DNA of 9,766 bases from Desulfobacterales bacterium (GTDB lineage Bacteria; Desulfobacterota; Syntrophobacteria; B119-G9): NCBI GenBank assembly GCA_026992215.1, contig JALXAI010000581.1, forward strand, positions 1 to 9,766, written 5' to 3'. Made by a program: the position numbers and the translations under genes. The notes below the pieces were generated by a model, which saw only the letters and a program-made list of their open reading frames with translations, was not told where the DNA came from and ran no database searches. Shown in pieces: positions 6,776-9,766 of this stretch (the first letter of the stretch is position 1; every line of letters begins with the position of its first letter).

Positions 6776-6789
6776 AACTAATTTTGCCT
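6770..6789. repeat. Perfect palindrome AGGCAAAA-CTAA-TTTTGCCT between rpsT and radA
   Basis: Eight-base arms (6770-6777 and 6782-6789) pair perfectly around a four-base CTAA centre. It lies between the divergent rpsT and radA genes, overlapping the best candidate -35 box on each strand. It lacks a long T-run, so it does not look like a strong terminator; an operator or a transcript hairpin is more likely. Confidence 0.6.
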
Positions 6790-6906
6790 CCCGGCAGGAA
6801 AAGTATATCCTTCCTTAAAGCTGCCAAAGATGATAAATTACACCATCTGAAAATTGAAACTTCCTGGAAGTCCTCTTCAATCCGGAACTTGTTTTTTTAT
6901 TCATCA

Positions 6907-8295
6907 ATGAAGAAAAAGTCAAGCAAAAATAGTGGCATCGGTTTTCTTTGCCGGGAATGCGGTTACGAAAGCGTAAAATGGTTTGGCAAATGTCCGGAGT
7001 GCGGAAACTGGGGGTGCATGACGGAAATAGCCCGTTCCGCTTCGAGAACCGTGCTTTCATCATTCAGCAACCAATCCCCTGAAGCTGTTTCCATATGCGA
7101 CATATCGTCTGAGAAACAACAAAGGATATCCACGGGTATAGGAGAATTCGACAGGGTTCTCGGAGGAGGCATTGTACCGGGTTCCCTTGTCCTTATAGCG
7201 GGAGATCCGGGCATCGGGAAATCAACCCTGCTTCTCCAGGCACTTTCCCGTATCAGTAAGAGAGGGAAATCCGTACTTTATGTTTCCGGTGAAGAATCCG
7301 TAGACCAGATAAAGCTGAGGGCTGATCGTCTTGGCATAAAAGAAAGAAAGCTGAAAGTTGCCACTGAAACCAACCTCGAAAGCATGCTCAACCTGCTTGA
7401 AAGTATTCGACCCTTGGTGCTTGTGATCGATTCTGTTCAAACGGTCCAAACTTCTTCCGTAGGGAGTCCTCCCGGCTCGGTGAGTCAAATACGGGAGAGT
7501 GCCAATATCCTGCTTACCATTGCAAAAGCAACAGAAATTGCGATTATGCTCGCCGGGCATGTTACCAAGGAAGGGATGATCGCGGGACCGAGGATTCTGG
7601 AACACCTGGTAGATGCCGCCCTTTACTTCGAAGGCAGCGGAGGTCAAAATTTTCGGATCCTCAGGGCCGTTAAAAACCGATTTGGCGCAACCAACGAGAT
7701 AGGCGTCTTTGAAATGAGTGACAGGGGATTGATAGAGGTAACAAATCCTTCTGCCATATTCATTTCGGAGCGTCCGGAGAACATCTCCGGGTCAGTGGTA
7801 ATGGCAAGCATCGAGGGAACCCGACCCATACTGGTCGAAATTCAGTGCCTTGTCACGCCCACGACTTTTCCTCAACCACGAAGAATGACCATGGGCATCG
7901 ACGGAAACAGGCTGGCTCTCCTGACGGCCATCCTCGAAAAAAAGATGGGGATCTCTTTTTCGGGGAACGACATTTTCATAAACGTCGCGGGTGGCGTAAA
8001 AATAATAGAGCCGGCAATCGACCTGCCTGTAGTGATGGCGCTGGTTTCCTGCTATTTTGACAAGCCCCTTCCTCCGGACGCGGTAATTTTTGGTGAAGTA
8101 GGGCTGGTAGGAGAGGTACGCGGTGTTGACAGAGCAGAAACAAGGGTGTCCGAAGCATCCAAGCTTGGCTTCAAAAAAGTAATTATGCCCGCTCCCAACC
8201 TCCAGGCTGTTCCACCAGCTTGCAAGATCGAGGCAAAAGGAGTATCAAGCCTTGTAGAAGCAATTAGAAGTTGTGACACCTTCACCGCGAAGTAA
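6907..8295 (+). CDS. radA: DNA repair protein RadA (Sms)
   Basis: RadA is a RecA-related hexameric ATPase that promotes branch migration and processing of recombination intermediates. From the ATG at 6907 the protein has 462 residues, normal for the family. It begins with a C4 zinc finger (C15, C18, C29, C32; FLCRECG...KCPECGNW). The RecA-like core has Walker A GDPGIGKST (99-107, Lys105), Walker B LVLVIDS (170-176, Asp175) and the RadA-specific KNRFG motif (256-260). The C-terminal half is the Lon-protease-like domain (GIDGNRLALLTAILEKK, then GEVGLVGEVRGV) without the catalytic serine, as usual. The reading frame stays open back to a TTG at 6784, but those 41 codons do not resemble RadA, so I chose 6907; it lacks an obvious Shine-Dalgarno, with an AT-rich run (TTTTTTTATT) just before it. 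It is divergent from rpsT and followed by a DUF6178-like gene. Confidence 0.95.
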   Translation: MKKKSSKNSGIGFLCRECGYESVKWFGKCPECGNWGCMTEIARSASRTVLSSFSNQSPEAVSICDISSEKQQRISTGIGEFDRVLGGGIVPGSLVLIAGDPGIGKSTLLLQALSRISKRGKSVLYVSGEESVDQIKLRADRLGIKERKLKVATETNLESMLNLLESIRPLVLVIDSVQTVQTSSVGSPPGSVSQIRESANILLTIAKATEIAIMLAGHVTKEGMIAGPRILEHLVDAALYFEGSGGQNFRILRAVKNRFGATNEIGVFEMSDRGLIEVTNPSAIFISERPENISGSVVMASIEGTRPILVEIQCLVTPTTFPQPRRMTMGIDGNRLALLTAILEKKMGISFSGNDIFINVAGGVKIIEPAIDLPVVMALVSCYFDKPLPPDAVIFGEVGLVGEVRGVDRAETRVSEASKLGFKKVIMPAPNLQAVPPACKIEAKGVSSLVEAIRSCDTFTAK

Positions 8296-8313
8296 GAGCC
8301 CGGTACCTTCGCG
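8286..8313. repeat. Inverted repeat spanning the radA stop codon
   Basis: CGCGAAG (8286-8292) and CTTCGCG (8307-8313) form a perfect 7-bp stem with a 14-base loop that contains the radA TAA. There is no T-run after it, so it is at best a weak or Rho-assisted terminator, or an mRNA 3' structure. Confidence 0.4.
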
Positions 8314-8340
8314 TGCCGGCATGAATGATTAATTGAAATC

Positions 8341-8366
8341 GCCCCTGTCCCCGGGATTTCAGGGGC
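8341..8366. repeat. Inverted repeat GCCCCTG/CAGGGGC in the radA to DUF6178 spacer
   Basis: GCCCCTG (8341-8347) pairs perfectly with CAGGGGC (8360-8366) across a 12-base loop. The following bases are AAACCAAACC rather than a T-run, so an intrinsic terminator is unlikely. With the repeat at 8286-8313 it makes up most of the visible structure in the 236-base spacer 8296-8531, which otherwise shows no gene I can support. Confidence 0.45.
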
Positions 8367-8531
8367 AAACCAAACCCGCCGAAATACCCCTCTTGTTTGA
8401 CCGGGACAAAAGAGCTATATTTACACTTGGTTCTGTTTCAATACATTCGGATCAAGTTCCCCTCGAAAAGCAAAAAGATGGAAAAAACAAAAATGTCCGG
8501 AGAAAACGTTATACCCTTTCCGAAGGAGAAG

Positions 8532-9766
8532 ATGTCAACTGAGTTATACAGGAAGAGCATTAAAGATCAAATACGGGACTTGATGTGCCTGCCTGCGGAG
8601 GAAAGGCTGAAAGCGATATCGGAAAGCCCGGAGCCGGAGCCCCTCGTACAACATCTTCCCGAGCAGGACTTTTACCTTACCTTAAAAGAGGTCAACGATA
8701 AAGATTCCCTGGTGCTGATCCGACATGCATCTCCTTCCCAGCTCAATTTTCTCTTTGACATGGAATGGTGGGGAAAGGACGCTCCGATCGAGGAAAGAGC
8801 CCGGGAATGGCTGGAATTTCTTCGGGTGAACACCCCCCGCCAGCTGATGACATGGCTCAAAAATACCGATATCGAACTATTGACATCACTGTTGAAAAAG
8901 TGGCTGGTTGTTGAAAAGGTTCCGGATCCCGATACCGTTGACTTCATTGAAGCGACGGATAAATTACCCCCCTATAGCATTGATAACATCTACTACTGGA
9001 ATGCCAGAAAGGCAGATATGTTGCCTTTGCTTAAAACAATTCTGGCAACACTGTTCGAACTGGACCAAAAATTCTATTTTCAAGTAATGGAGGGGATAAT
9101 CTGGGGAATTCAGGCAGAGCTCGAGGAAGACTCTTACAGGTGGCGGAAAGGGCGACTGGAAGATCTTGCCATTCCGGATTTTTACGATGCCCTGAATATC
9201 TACAGAGAAATCACCCCTGGCGAATTTCGGGAAAAGCACACTGTAAACAAGAAAGATCCCGGTTTACAAGTTACCGAAAAAACCACCATATACCCTCTGG
9301 TACTCCTTCCCCGTACAAACACGCTTGCTAAAACCATAGAGCTCATCATGGACGACGATTTGCTTGATTTTCTTAAGGTGGAATTTGCCGCCCTCGCCAA
9401 CAAAGTGGTCGTAGCGGATCGGCTGAATCCCGGAGACGCGGATTCGCTCAGGAAAACCGTGCAAAAGGTAACCGGCTACGTACAACTGGGCCTGGATGAA
9501 GCAGGGGGAAAGGAACCCCATAAGGCAGTCAAAGTGATAGAAACTTATCCCCTCGAATCAATTTTCAGGCTGGGCTTTACCCTGGTTAAGAAATTGAAAA
9601 AAAGAGCCGGGGAAATAATAACCCACGGGTGGCTGTCGGGGTGGCATCACAAAACGTTGATTCTTCCTTATCCATACAGGTCGATCATTGAGGCATTGCT
9701 ACTGCCTGATCCTCAATACCTTGAGATACTACCGGACGGCAGTTTTAAAACCGGGGCCTTTACCGG
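8532..9766 (+). CDS. DUF6178-like protein of unknown function, 3' end outside the window
   Basis: An open frame runs to the right edge without a stop, giving 411 residues so far. I recognise it, from memory and not by search, as resembling DUF6178, a family of unknown function found in deltaproteobacteria. It looks soluble and mainly helical, with no signal peptide or membrane segment. Distinctive stretches are LPEQDFYLTLKE (42-53), ASPSQLNFLFDMEWW (66-80), TGYVQLGLDEAG (314-325) and LESIFRLGFTLVKKL (341-355). No nucleotide-binding, metal-binding or catalytic motif is evident. The chosen ATG at 8532 has AAGGAG upstream but only three bases away. In-frame ATGs at 8493 and 8478 would add 13 or 18 residues, including NVIPFPKEK, a common kind of N-terminal opening, but lack a good Shine-Dalgarno. 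It follows radA on the same strand after 236 bases and may have its own promoter. Confidence 0.75.
   Translation, partial: MSTELYRKSIKDQIRDLMCLPAEERLKAISESPEPEPLVQHLPEQDFYLTLKEVNDKDSLVLIRHASPSQLNFLFDMEWWGKDAPIEERAREWLEFLRVNTPRQLMTWLKNTDIELLTSLLKKWLVVEKVPDPDTVDFIEATDKLPPYSIDNIYYWNARKADMLPLLKTILATLFELDQKFYFQVMEGIIWGIQAELEEDSYRWRKGRLEDLAIPDFYDALNIYREITPGEFREKHTVNKKDPGLQVTEKTTIYPLVLLPRTNTLAKTIELIMDDDLLDFLKVEFAALANKVVVADRLNPGDADSLRKTVQKVTGYVQLGLDEAGGKEPHKAVKVIETYPLESIFRLGFTLVKKLKKRAGEIITHGWLSGWHHKTLILPYPYRSIIEALLLPDPQYLEILPDGSFKTGAFT

Noticed and set aside
6784..6906. A 41-codon N-terminal extension of RadA from a TTG, or a leader peptide
   Set aside because: RadA normally begins just before its C4 zinc finger, matching the ATG at 6907; the extension has no Shine-Dalgarno, and its start lies inside the palindrome that probably belongs to the promoter.
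8333..8542. A 69-codon plus-strand open frame before the DUF6178-like gene
   Set aside because: It covers the hairpin at 8341-8366, overlaps the next gene's start in another frame, has no clear ribosome-binding site and no recognisable protein features.
1..9766. Mobile elements, CRISPR arrays, tRNA or rRNA genes
   Set aside because: I saw no transposase or integrase motifs, no terminal inverted repeats with target duplications, no regularly spaced repeats and no tRNA-like or rRNA-like sequence.

Overview
This window looks like chromosomal housekeeping DNA from a Gram-negative, probably deltaproteobacterial (Desulfobacterota) organism. That placement is an inference. It rests on an MlaC-type outer-membrane lipid transport protein, a PilB-PilC-PilS type IV pilus block in the order known from Geobacter-type genomes, and a last gene resembling DUF6178, a family I associate with those bacteria. 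Base composition is moderate by eye. I see no insertion sequences, phage genes, CRISPR arrays, tRNAs or rRNAs.

Layout from left to right. On the minus strand lie the 5' part of an mlaC-like gene (1-292, running off the left edge) and, upstream of it, fabD (448-1374). A 305-base AT-rich divergent spacer (1375-1679) follows; it holds a possible sigma-70 promoter, repeated GTTAAA elements and an unexplained GC-rich island. On the plus strand come pilB (1680-3383), pilC (3396-4610) and a PilS/NtrB-like membrane histidine kinase (4611-6332), tightly packed as one operon. A strong hairpin at 6352-6383 can act as a terminator for both converging transcripts. rpsT (ribosomal protein S20) is on the minus strand at 6416-6694 and starts with TTG. 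After a second divergent spacer with a perfect palindrome, radA is on the plus strand (6907-8295). A 236-base spacer with two inverted repeats leads to a DUF6178-like gene that runs off the right edge (8532-9766).

How the genes work together. PilB (assembly ATPase) and PilC (inner-membrane platform) drive pilus extension, and the kinase next to them probably senses a membrane or pilin signal. Neither the retraction ATPase gene pilT nor a pilR regulator gene is in the cluster as seen here. FabD and MlaC both belong to lipid and envelope biology (fatty acid synthesis and phospholipid transport). RpsT and RadA are ordinary translation and recombination-repair genes.

I found no clear new multi-gene system. 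The most open points are the DUF6178-like gene, the putative regulatory architecture upstream of pilB and between rpsT and radA, and the kinase lacking a cognate regulator in view.
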